A DNA stretch of 64,000 nucleotides, taken from Rhynchopus sp. YZ270_cl-10 (taxonomy: Eukaryota; Euglenozoa; Diplonemea; Diplonemida; Diplonemidae). Under the pieces are notes generated by a model. The model saw only the letters and a program-made list of their open reading frames with translations, did no database searches and was not told the origin of the DNA. Position 1 is the first letter of the stretch. Every line of letters starts with the position of its first letter. Where the stretch lies: NCBI GenBank assembly GCA_964035575.1, contig OZ037842.1, positions 372,001 to 436,000 of the forward strand, written 5' to 3'. Below are positions 1 through 9,624 of the stretch, one piece after another. A program made the translations under genes and the position numbers.

Positions 1-1099
1 GTCACCGTTTGCCTCTCGGCACACAATGACAGCGGGGAACCACTGACCCTGGAACATGGCGTCAACGGCGTCGTTCTCATGGTACTCAGTCACCAACGGG
101 ACGGGGTCTCTCGCAGCAGGTGGCGAGACATGTCCTGGGGCACCAGGAGCTGGGCTCAACTCTTGCAGAACATTGTGCGCATTTTCCTAAAGCAATATTT
201 GTTGTAGAATTGAGGGAAAGAAGAGGAGGTGAATGCATACCATGTTACCGCCACAGTCCTCGAGAATGCCTTTGATGACCTTTCTGTCGACGTTCGGGTA
301 CACCTCGCTAAGCTGCTCGAGTGATGCCTGTGGAGGGGGGGTTGGGACAGATGTGGGGGTGAAGAGGAAGCATACATATTGCTGCAGTTCCAGGATCTCG
401 TTTGTTTTGTGGTGGTTTTCGCGTGGGGTCACGAGAGGGCCGTCCTGTGAATGGTGTGGTGTGTTGCTTTGCTTGCATTGAGCTCATACTTCTTCCTCCT
501 CCTGCGGAGGCCGGTATCCCGGTGCCTGGGACGGTGGGGGGCTTTGGTAGTGACCCTGCTGTTGGTAGGAGTTGTTGTTGTTGTAGCCGTGCCCTTGGTT
601 GGCTTGGTTCTGGCTGACCTGTGTTGTGGGGGGGGTTTTTACGGCAATACTATGTGAGGGAAAGACGCAAACAATATGCTCCGATAGCAATAGAGCAATA
701 GAGCAATAGAGCAATAGAGCAATAGAGCAATAGAGCAATAGAGCAATAGAGCAATAGAGCAATAGAGCAATAGAGCAATAGAGCAATAGAGCAATAGAGC
801 AATAGAGCAATAGAGCAATAGAGCAATAGAGCAATAGAGCAATAGCATACCAGCAGGATTGCCGCATCGACCTCCCTCTGCTCTCTCTGGCTGCGCTGCT
901 GATTTCTGTAGTCTTGTTGGTGATATTGCTGTCCCTGTGGGGGTGGGGACGAGTACTGCACCGCCCCGCCCTGGTAACCCCCTTGGTTGTACCCGCCTTG
1001 TCCGCCGTGCTGGTATGTGCCCCCGTGTGGTGGGGGGTTTTGTCTGCTCTGTGGCGCCTGCCCTCCTGCTGGACGGTCTTTGCTTCCACTGCAGCCCAT
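1..1099 (-). CDS. N-terminally acylated, Q/N/G/P-rich CUE-domain protein (partial, runs off left edge)
   Basis: I rebuilt five exons: 1099-851, 618-490, 444-376, 327-241 and 186-1. The introns are 232, 45, 48 and 54 bp; all are phase 0 with GTATG donors and CAG or TAG acceptors. They give 240 residues in one open frame up to the window edge. The start MGCSGSK is a textbook N-myristoylation plus palmitoylation signal (Gly2, Cys3), so the protein probably sits on the cytosolic face of a membrane. About 120 disordered residues rich in G, Q, N, Y and P follow. Exons 4-5 encode a CUE-type ubiquitin-binding fold: EQLSEVYPNVD, then GGNMENAHNVLQEL, matching the (M)FP and terminal Leu positions of the family. 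The last residues (near GQWFPAVIVC) resemble the start of a Tudor/Agenet-like barrel. No single long frame shows this gene, because the CUE domain is split by an intron. Function is inferred from domains only. A cousin with the same plan lies at 14598-15817. Confidence 0.78.
685..845. repeat. 8-bp satellite (AGAGCAAT)n, about 20 copies, inside an intron
   Basis: The array is a near-perfect tandem repeat of an 8-bp unit. It lies entirely inside intron 1 (850-619) of the acylated CUE gene. Without the array that intron would be about 70 bp, close to its neighbours. Frames read through it give meaningless repeats of LLLYCSIA type. Confidence 0.97.
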
Positions 1100-1910
1100 G
1101 GTGTTGTGTGTTTTGTTGTCTTGTGTTGTGTTGTGTTGTGCCCTGGGTAGGAAGAGCTATTGTATAAGTTTGGTGAAATCGTGAATTTTTGACATATTTT
1201 AGTTTGTACGGAATACACCGATTAAAGCGAAAGAGGAAGAGGGCATCTAAGACAGCAAGGCTGAAAAGCCACTTTTTTGTTGATTGGTTGCATTACGTAA
1301 TGCCAAAGGGTGTGCGTTCAGGTTTATGCGGCTGAAATAATAACATTTCTTTTTCCAAAATCGGCAATAGACAAACCTAATCCTCTCGTGGTTCGCCCCG
1401 AAAGAGAAAGATTCCAAAGATAAAAAAGATAAAAAAGGGGGGGTTTTGGTAAGATCCTAGGTCTTTCATTGATTCGTCATTGGGCGGAGGCTGGTGAAAA
1501 TATGAGGGAAGGGGGGTTTTTTTCTCGGTGCATCCAAGTTGTAATGGATACTCTCCCTCAAGCAAAAGGAGAAAAGATTGGTAACATTAAGCCTCAATGT
1601 GCTTCGTCTTACCAAAGAAGGGAAACTAAGAAGAGCCAGAAAGATGAATGCAGCTCGCCTTTTTGTGAAGTTGACAGTGCAAAAAAGGAAAAAAAGGCCC
1701 CAAGGAAGGCAGGCACTGATGCTCCATGGGCTATCGAACCCCCTAAAAAAAAATATTGAGGGATCAATGTGCCTCATGTGCACAACATCTTGAAAAAGTG
1801 TATTGCAGAGAGACAAAGGGAAAATGGTCTGTTTTGTATGACAGAAAGAGAGGAAAAAGGAAGTTGAAAAACGGTGAGGTACAGACAAAAGAAAGTTTTG
1901 TCGGATACAC

Positions 1911-1933
1911 CTAAGCCTGTGCTTAGTCACCTT
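1911..1933 (+). repeat. Small hairpin motif, CTAAGC/GCTTAG stem
   Basis: CTAAGC, a 4-nt loop, then GCTTAG and TCACCTT. It is a short-loop member of the dispersed hairpin family described in the findings. Confidence 0.6.
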
Positions 1934-1965
1934 CAATCATCTTTGAAAAAAGAAAAGAAAAGTTT

Positions 1966-1998
1966 AAGATGACCTAAGCTTCTCGTGCTTAGTCACCT
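1966..1998 (+). repeat. Small hairpin motif with TCTCGT loop
   Basis: AAGATGA, C, CTAAGC, a loop containing TCTCGT, GCTTAG, TCA, CCT. TGA pairs with TCA and CTAAGC with GCTTAG. It is preceded by AAAAGTTT, as in other copies. Confidence 0.7.
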
Positions 1999-2161
1999 AA
2001 AAAAGGGGGACCCCTTTCGACCAACGTGAATTTTTGAAAGAAAACACCTCGACGGATGTCACAAACATTGTTTCATATACTAACTATTCTACTGAATAGA
2101 AGTGTATAATAGGGTGCACTAAATGTACCCAAACTTTCACAAATAAAAAAGAAAAACTTGA

Positions 2162-2194
2162 AAGATGAATGTGCCCCTCTCTGTACACGTATCT
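2162..2194 (+). repeat. Small hairpin motif, ATGTGC variant
   Basis: AAGATGAATGTGC, a pyrimidine loop, then GTACACGTATC. It has the same AAGATGA leader as the CTAAGC copies but a different, still complementary, stem. Confidence 0.55.
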
Positions 2195-3044
2195 TTTACT
2201 ACAGCTGGGTTTGATGGGCTGTCTCTTTGTCAATAAAAAAAAATGCCACCTTTAAAAAAAAAGGGGTTAGGGTATTGGGGCATTCCTCGTCACACTGCTG
2301 CGAGCCTTTTGGAATGTTGATGGAAATATGCAAATACAGGTTGGGCAAGTCTACTAAGATATGCGCAAGGCACTCTGCAAAGCTACTTGACCAAGAAAAG
2401 AAATTCTTGGATAAGATTGGTGTGACACTTTCTTTTGATTTCTTTTGATACTTGTTAAAAAGATTCATTGGGGTTGAGTGGGGGGGAAGGGCGCAAAGCG
2501 CGGAACGTTTTTTTTGTTTTGTTTTTGAACAGACACTTACCTCAGCCACAAAAAGAGAAAAAAAGACAAAAAATAAAATAAAATAAAAGAAGGGAAAAAA
2601 AGGAGCGAGTGTGAAACATAGAATGGCAGACAGGCGAATCACAAAAAAAGAGAAAAAAAATTAGTTTGGTTCGAGACAGGAAGATTGACACCTATGCCTG
2701 ATAGTACGGATAGTGTCAGTTTTTGTGGTTATCACTCAATGTCAATAGACACGGTTTGGACAAAAAAAAAAAAAAGTGTGTCACCCCTGGGAAGAATGCG
2801 GGTGCAAAACAATTTTAGACACCTGCAGAGCAAGGTAAAAAAATTCCACCCACACAAAGGGTTTTTTTTTGACGCTCACACCCGGACATATGAGGGGAAT
2901 TCATGACAACAATGCAGGACAAAAGGAAAAATGGGCGGCCAGGATTTATTTTAGATTTGCCGTCTTCACTGCTGCTGTATTTTTTTTTTTTCTTTCTTTC
3001 TTTCTTTTCGTGTATTTTGTCGTTTTCTCATGGGGGGGGGGGTA

Positions 3045-4234
3045 GGGGGGGGGCAAAACCTTCAGGACGGGTGAGGCATTTTTGGAAAAAGTGGTTTTGT
3101 GAGCAAAAAACCTGTGAGCACCCCTCATACCCACCCAGAAATGGGTCAGAAACACCCTGTGACCCGAAAATCCATGATTAGGGCACCTCAGAATATGAAA
3201 AAATGCAAAAAAAATAGTGAAAAAGTGGCTTTTTGACGGTTTTGGCCATGTTGGGTAAAATGGCCATTTTTTGGTGAAAAAAATAAAAAAAACAGCAAAA
3301 TTTCGACATCATGACAGCTGCTTGGGCACGAAACTACCCCAGGGAGGTCCTGTGAGTCCATTCCGACGTGTTTTGGACACTTTAGGCACTTGTTTTGGCC
3401 GTTTTTTGACGTTTTTATGGTTAACGTCATGCACTGTCCATACCCCGTCCATACCCCGTCCAAGTCATGCGCCCTGCTTTTAGACCCACTCTGGGCCAAA
3501 AAATGGGCGAAAACCTCCGAAAAAGCACTCCGGGAGCCCAGATAGTTCCAAATTTCCACCGCACACCCTCAAAAACACCTCCAAAACATGTCAGAAAAAC
3601 ATTTTCAAAAACACACATTTTCAAATAAGTCATTATGGAACCTTCCCAGATGAACTTTTTGAAAAAAGTGTGTTTTTGAAAATATTTTTCTGGCATGTTT
3701 TTGAGGTGTTTGGGTGGGTTTCTGGTGGATACTTGGAACTATCTGGGTTCCCAGAGTGCTTTTTCGGGGGTTTTCACCCATTTTTTGGCCCAGAGTAGGT
3801 CTGAAAGCAGGGCGCATGACTTGGACGGGGTATGGACGGGGTATGGACGGGGTATGATTTCGACCACAAAAACACCAAAAAACGGCCAAAAAAAGTACCC
3901 AAAGTGTCCAAAACAGGTCGGAATGGACTCACAGGACCTCCCTGGGGTAGTTTTGTGCCCAAGCAGCCGTCATGATGTCGAAATTTTGCTGTTTTTTTGA
4001 TTTTTTTCACCAAAAATGGCCATTTTACCCAACATGGCCAAAACCGTCAAAAAGCCACTTTTTCACTATTTTTTTGCATTTTTTCATATTCTGAGTCGCC
4101 CTTAGCATGAATTTTCGGGTCACAGGGTGTTTCTGACCCATTTCTGGGTGGGTATGAGGGGTGGTTTGTACGTACGTTGCGCGGAAGTCCAAAAAAGTCA
4201 AATGCCTCAAAAAAATAGGGGTTTTGCCCCCACC
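3045..4234. mobile_element. Foldback (long-palindrome) DNA element A, TA-flanked
   Basis: The element is bounded by TA at 3043-3044 and 4235-4236. Its ends are GGGGGGGGGCAAAACC on the left and GGTTTTGCCCCCACC on the right, an inverted pair. Nearly the whole element is a self-complementary palindrome: the arm at about 3118-3640 is repeated in reverse complement at about 3657-4167, with the centre near 3648. No transposase frame is seen, so it is a non-autonomous MITE or foldback element. The TA duplication suits Tc1/mariner-like transposition, but that assignment is an inference. The arms are homologous to the split element at 8008-13658. Confidence 0.85.
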
Positions 4235-4236
4235 TA

Positions 4237-5052
4237 GGCATACTGTGCGGGCGAGTAAAAAAAACTCGCCTACTCGCCAAAAACTCGCCTAAAACTCGCC
4301 CATTTTTGGGGGGCGAGTTTTGGCGAGTTTTTTTTTTGGGTAGGGATTTTACCTTGGGAAAAGTGTACACACGAAAATATGAGGGAAATTTGAGTTTTGA
4401 AGAGAAAATTTTTTTCGTTCCACTTGAACAAGACCTCTACAGTTTGCTTTGTAGGCTTCCACAACCAGTACCACCAGTCCAGCTGTAGCTTCTGCGGATC
4501 CATGAAGCTTGCACAGATGGGTGCGATGTAGTCGTGGGGGAATACCGCCAAGGGGTGGCCTGCAGGGTTGCCATTTACTGGCATGGCGAGGACATTGTTG
4601 TATAGCGAGTGTAGCCCCGGCTCATGTCTTCGTCATCCTCCGGATTGTAGCACGTCTTGTCCCCCGGGATCTATGGATCTTCCCCTGGAGCAAATGTTTA
4701 CATACATGCCTGTCAGCCACTGCCGTGACATGGTTGCCGTTAGACGTACAAGTGACACAATTTCAATTTTTTTTGTGTGTTTTCGAGTGGCATGTTGTCA
4801 TCAGTCACCCCCGCCCTCCATTTTCACATCCTGGTGCACATTTTCACCCCCAAGGTGCGTATGTGCACCAGGATTTGCACCCAAATTGGGGCGAGTTTAG
4901 GCGAGTTTTTGGCGAGTTTAGGCGAGTTTTGGCGAGTTTTTGGCGAGTAATAGGCGAGTAATGGGCGAGTAGGGCGAGTTTTTGGCGAGTTTTTCCTGAA
5001 AATCAGGAAAACGAAAAACTCGCCTAAAAACGGCTCGCCTGCACAGTATGCC
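4237..5052 (+). mobile_element. TA-flanked TIR element F, copy 1
   Basis: Ends are GGCATACTGTGCGGGCGAG and its near-complement CTCGCCTGCACAGTATGCC, with TA on both sides. Subterminal regions are packed with GGCGAGT in both orientations. The core (about 4430-4800) is GC-richer and resembles exon sequence. An inverted copy lies at 6109-6923 and a shorter relative at 13661-14414. No transposase is seen. The left neighbour ends in CCCCCACC and the right neighbour is an 11-base G-run. Confidence 0.88.
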
Positions 5053-5067
5053 TAGGGGGGGGGGGTA

Positions 5068-6106
5068 GGGGGTGCGATGAGGCCGTTTTTTCTGTAACAC
5101 ACCCGAAAAAATCATAAAAAGTGTAAAAAAAATCAGTCGAAAACACAAAATCACCCCAGGAAACACATTTGGTGGACTATTCCTTACTTTTTGGTGCCTT
5201 TTTGGCACTTTCTGGCACTTTCCCCCCCGATTTTTTGACACTTTTTGTCGCATTTTCACCCAATTTCCCCCTTTTCTGAGGGTATTTGATACAGGGCGAT
5301 TTATCAAAAAATTCAAAAATTTAAAATAGTCCAAAACAAGAGGAAAAGTGGATTTTTCCAGTCATATGTGTGCACAGAGTGATTTCCGTGGGGTTTTGGG
5401 GCCAAAAGTCCATTTTTCTTTATGTCTTCGCTGAAAATTTTGAATTTTTTTTATACACAAAAACCACATTTTAGCCGGGAGGAGAAAGTGTTGCAAAAGT
5501 GTTGCAAGAGGGGTTTTTGACCTGCAGGCACCAAAATCGACCAAAAAGTGGTCGCAAATATGATTTTCCACCCCTCCTGGGGTGGGGAGGGTAACTCCTG
5601 GGGGTTTTTGTGACCTCTGTGGACCTTTGGGTGGAGTTTTTTGGGTTCTCAGGTACGGAACAAGTCTGGAAACTACTAATGTATAGGTGATTTTTAGCGT
5701 TGCACCCGACGAAACACCTCTTGGAGACCCAACCTGGACCCCTAAAAGTCACAAAAACCACATAATTCCACCCTGGGACCCCATATGAGGGCGAATGGAG
5801 TGTTTTTTTTGGTGTTTGGAGGGTTTTCTGGGGGCTCGGGAGAGTATTTTCGAAAGTGTTGCATTTCGGCCAAGACGTGTTACATTTTTGTTACATGTTT
5901 TTCGTGATTTTTTCAGAAAAAATGCATTTTTTTTGGGTAGGAAAGCTCCTGTGGTGATCGTCCGGTATTTTACTGGGATATTTTGCTGGTCCCCAGGCGG
6001 ATTTGCGGCCAGGTACGCCCTTTTTAGTGGGATTTTTGACCTAAATTTCAAAAAAATGGGTTTGTTACACTAATTCCTTAAGGATTTCTACTACCGTTGC
6101 ACCCCC
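5068..6106. mobile_element. TA-flanked element D, ends GGGGGTGC/GCACCCCC
   Basis: TA dinucleotides at 5066-5067 and 6107-6108 flank a 1039-bp block that begins GGGGGTGCGATGAGG and ends CCGTTGCACCCCC. The inverted match is short (about 10 bp, weaker further in). No coding frame inside is convincing. It lies exactly between the two inverted F copies, and its right TA is also the left TA of F copy 2. Confidence 0.7.
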
Positions 6107-6108
6107 TA

Positions 6109-6923
6109 GGCATACTGTGCAGGCGAGCCGTTTTTAGGCGAGTTTTTCGTTTTCCTGATTTTCAGGAAAAACTCGCCAAAAACTCGCCCTACTCGCCCAT
6201 TACTCGCCAAAACTCGCCAAAAACTCGCCTAAACTCGCCAAAAACTCGCCTAAACTCGCCTAAACTCGCCCACATTTGGGTGCAAATCCCGGTGCACATA
6301 CGCACCTTGGGGGTGAAAATGTGCACCAGGATGTGAAAATGGAGGGCGGGGGTGACTGATGACAACATGCCACTCGAAAACACACAAAAAAATTGAAATT
6401 GTGTCACTTGTACGTCTAACGGCAACCATGTCACGGCAGTGGCTGGCAGGCATGTATGTAACCATTTGCTCCAGGGGAAGATCCATAGATCCCGGGGGAC
6501 AAGACGTGTTACAATCCGGAGGATGACGAAGACATGAGCCGGGGCTACACTCGCTATACAACAATGTCCTCGTCATGCCGGTAAATGGCAACCCTGCAGG
6601 CCACCCCTTGGCGGTATTCCCCCACGACTACATCACACCCATCTGTGCAAGCTTCATGGATCCGCAGAAGGTACAGCTGGACTGGTGGTACTGGTTGTGG
6701 AAGCCTACAAAGCAAACTGCAGAGGTCTTGTTCAAGTGGAACGAAAAAAATTTTCTCTTCAAAACTCAAATTTCCCTCATATTTTCGTGTGTACACTTTT
6801 CCCAAGGTAAAATCCCTACCAAAAAAAAAAAACTCGCCAAAACTCGCCCCCCAAAAATGGGCGAGTTTTAGGCGAGTTTTTGGCGAGTAGGCGAGTTTTT
6901 TTTACTCGCCTGCACAGTATGCC
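6109..6923 (-). mobile_element. TA-flanked TIR element F, copy 2 (inverted)
   Basis: This is the reverse complement of the copy at 4237-5052, with few differences, the same TIRs and the same GGCGAGT subterminal arrays. On the plus strand the core has a short open stretch at about 6575-6760 (residues such as PVNGNPAGHPLAVFPHDY) with coding-like composition. It could be a captured host fragment; I do not recognise it. The right TA is followed by a 40-base G-run. Confidence 0.88.
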
Positions 6924-6925
6924 TA

Positions 6926-6965
<40 letters not shown>
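6926..6965. repeat. Poly-G run, 40 bases
   Basis: An uninterrupted G-run between the TA that ends F copy 2 and the hAT-like element. G-runs also flank other elements here (3032-3042, 5055-5065, 7988-8005, 14417-14441). Confidence 0.95.
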
Positions 6966-6970
<5 letters not shown>

Positions 6971-7987
6971 TTGGCAGAGTACGTGTACGTTGTACTTTTT
7001 GTACTTTGTACTTTTGTACTTTTTGACGTACTTTTTGGCGCCCAAATCCGTACTTTATGACCCTATATTTTACCCTGGGAATTCGAAGCAAAATCCGTAT
7101 TTCCCCTCTCTTCACCCCAATCACACTCAAAAAAGGTTTTTTGTTATTCAATGGTGTTCCGGAGAGGGCCCATATTGACATGTCCTTGACATGTCCCCGA
7201 CAGTGGGGGGTGTCATTTTGTAATTTGCTTAAGAGTGGGTTTTGTTTTTGCCCGGGAAAATCACCCACTAAGGAAGTGGTAGTGCTCAAAACCGCCCGAA
7301 GTCTGGAAGTGGCCGTCTTCTGGGCTATGTAGGCATCATAGGTGGTGCCTACTAGTGGTCTGAGCACACGGAGTTGCGACAACTCGGCCATAGTACCATA
7401 GTACCATAGTACCATAGTACCATAGTACCATAGTACCATAGTACCATAGTACCATAGTACCATAGTACCATAGTACCATAGTACCATAGTACCATAGTAC
7501 CATAGTACCATAGTACCATAGTACCATAGTACCATAGTACCATAGTACCATAGTACCATAGTACCATAGTACCATAGTACCATAGTACCATAGTACCATA
7601 GTACCATAGTACCATAGTACCATAGTACCATAGTACCATAGTACCATAGTACCATAGTACCATAGTACCATAGTACCATAGTACCATAGTACCATAGTAC
7701 CATAGTACCATAGTACCATAGTACCATAAGGTCGCCCAGAGCCCACCACGCGCACATTCTTGAGAAGCCGTTTATAGCTCTGTGCACTGAGCATTTTCCG
7801 TACTGCCAACACTGCCCCCAAACCTTTTTTTTTGCCCCCACACTGGTACACCAGCTGCACAAACCCGGCCACAAACCCAGATGTACTTTTTGTGTATTTT
7901 TTGTACTTTTTACGTACTTTTTGTACTATTGTACTATTGTACTTTTTACGTACTTTTTGAAATTGGACACGTACTCTGCCAACACTG
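6966..7987. mobile_element. hAT-like non-autonomous element E inside a G-run
   Basis: TIRs are CAGTGTTGGCAGAGTACG at the left and its complement CGTACTCTGCCAACACTG at the right. The CAG(T/G)NTTGGC-type start is typical of hAT elements. G-runs on both sides are consistent with an all-G 8-bp target duplication, which cannot be proved in a homopolymer. Subterminal DNA is rich in TACTTTTTGTAC-like repeats. The middle holds a 341-bp 8-bp satellite. No transposase frame is seen. Confidence 0.82.
7388..7728. repeat. 8-bp satellite (CCATAGTA)n, about 43 copies
   Basis: A perfect tandem array inside the hAT-like element. Read cyclically, the unit is GTACCATA. Translated frames give WYYGTMVL repeats, which are artefacts. 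Confidence 0.98.
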
Positions 7988-8622
7988 GGGGGGGGGGGGG
8001 GGGGGTAGGGGCAGCGACTCCCGAAGGAATTTTTGTCACTTTTATTATTTTTGGTGTTTTGGGCCATTTCCTGGTCACCTCTGGTCGGAAAACCCCCCAG
8101 AAATGGGTCAGAAACACCCTGTGACCCGAAAATTCATGCTAAGGGCGACCCAGAATATGATAAAATGCAAAAAAATAGTGAAAAAGTGGCTTTTTGACGG
8201 TTTTGGCCATGTTGGGTAAAATGGCCATTTTTGGTGAAAAAAATCAAAAAAACAGCAAAATTTTGACATCATGACAGCTGCTTGGGCACAAAATTGCCCC
8301 AGGGAGGTCCTGTGAGTCCATTCCGACCTGTTTTGCTTTTTTTGGCCGTTTTTTGGTGTTTTTGTGGTCAAAAAACAGGTCTGAAAATACCCTACTCATA
8401 CCCTACTCAGTAACATCGCAAGCCTGTAATCACTTTCTGGGTCGGTTTTTTCGTGAAAAGCGGCTGAAAAGTCACTCCGGGAGCCCAGATAGTTCCAAAT
8501 TTCCACCAGACACCCATAAAAACACCTCAAAAGCATGCCCGGAAAACATTTTTAAAAACACACTTTTTTCAAAAAGGTCATCTGGGCAGGTTCTATAATG
8601 GCCTTTTTGAAAAAAGGCCATT

Positions 8623-9309
8623 ATGGGACAAGAGAGCGGCTACTCCACCACACATTCAGCCCTCCCTACTCCGGTCGCGTCCTCGGTGCCCCCTGTCGCA
8701 CAAGCAGTTGCCCGTCCCGGCGCCTCTGCGCAGACACACCCTGGTTCGGACGGGGCAACACAACCTCAGACCGGTACGGAGAGTGGCTTCTCAAACACCC
8801 ACTCAGCCCTCCCCGTATCTTCTTCCTCTGAGGCAGTTCCCTCTTCCGTCCACCCGAGAGAGCAGCCGCCCGCCGCATCGCAGGGCAGCGAGTTCTCTAT
8901 GGACCTCATCGACGAATCAGAACTCGCAGTCCCCATGTCTGACGCCACTTCGGCCCCCAGCACGTACACGCAATCGGAGAGTGGCTCTCAACCCGCACCT
9001 ACAGCCCTCCCGACCAACGTGCCGTTCTATGCCGGTATGGCGCCCTGCCCAGGATTCAACAACATGGGGTGTCCAGCGACCGCCGAGGCGTGGAAGGACA
9101 CGTTCTACCCGAACACGCTTCAGCACCAGTCGCTGGCAGCGGGAGGGGATTGGCAGTCGGTGGATGACGCCCTCACCTGCCTCTACCTGTGGAAAGAAGC
9201 GAAGAAGCCGTCGATGAGCTCCGACGAGGTGGAAGAGGCTTACACCCTCTACAACCGTCTGCGGGGCCTAAAGCGGAGCAGGAACTCGCGGCCGTCCCAG
9301 AGCACTTGA
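8623..9309 (+). CDS. Unidentified 228-aa frame, Ser/Thr/Pro-rich with a compact C-terminal part
   Basis: This is the only host-like frame on the plus strand. It begins right at the junction with the split palindrome, so its 5' end may be missing. Residues 1-130 are low-complexity and contain a repeated motif (ESGYSTTHSALP, ESGFSNTHSALP). Residues about 131-215 look folded: a region with PFYAGMAPCPGFNNMGC, then a helical stretch containing WKDTFYP and YNRLRGLKR. Codon use is GC-rich, like real exons here. I do not recognise the family. It may be the 3' end of a gene carried in or copied by the insert, or part of a retroelement protein. The 3' side continues into AT-rich DNA with the 591-bp repeats. 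Confidence 0.45.
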   Translation: MGQESGYSTTHSALPTPVASSVPPVAQAVARPGASAQTHPGSDGATQPQTGTESGFSNTHSALPVSSSSEAVPSSVHPREQPPAASQGSEFSMDLIDESELAVPMSDATSAPSTYTQSESGSQPAPTALPTNVPFYAGMAPCPGFNNMGCPATAEAWKDTFYPNTLQHQSLAAGGDWQSVDDALTCLYLWKEAKKPSMSSDEVEEAYTLYNRLRGLKRSRNSRPSQST

Positions 9310-9624
9310 GTTTTTCTTTTTCATTCTTTACTTTTGTTTGGCTTTTAGCCTCCCCCCTCCCCCTTTGCCTATTGGTTTTATTTTATTTTATTTTTAGAAT
9401 TAGAGTGTACAGCTAGGTAGGACCAGACGTCGTTAACAGCTATGAACCAAAGAGGTTCTCAGTGTCGTCGGCCAAGCCCCTTCACCAAAAAAGACTACAA
9501 CAAGAAAACAAACACACAGAAAAAAAAGTAAAAGAATGCCCTTCCTCAGTCCGGAAGTATCACCTCAACCGGTCACACCTGCCGTAAAATAGAGAGAGGT
9601 TACAGAATACAGATTATTAAAAAA

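Larger units (their letters stand above)
1100..3042. other. AT-rich intergenic DNA, no gene seen
   Basis: This lies upstream of the acylated CUE gene, starting with a GTGTT-repeat stretch at 1103-1141. It contains A/T runs and three small hairpin motifs listed separately. The open frames here are short and of low complexity, and I do not believe they are genes. The right end is a G11 run (3032-3042) next to the first foldback element. Confidence 0.7.

Noticed and set aside
685-845. Possible CRISPR array
   Set aside because: The unit is 8 bp with no spacers, in an intron of a eukaryotic gene. It is a plain satellite.
1466-1936. 156-residue minus-strand frame
   Set aside because: Phe/Leu/Ser-rich from T-run-rich intergenic DNA, with composition unlike the real genes here.
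3045-4234. Inverted repeat as an assembly artefact
   Set aside because: The two arms differ at many positions and a related palindrome occurs at 8008-13658, so it is a genuine element family.
6816-8067. Long minus-strand frames with WYYGTMVL repeats
   Set aside because: They are translations of the 8-bp satellite and TIR element DNA, open only because the period keeps all frames stop-free.
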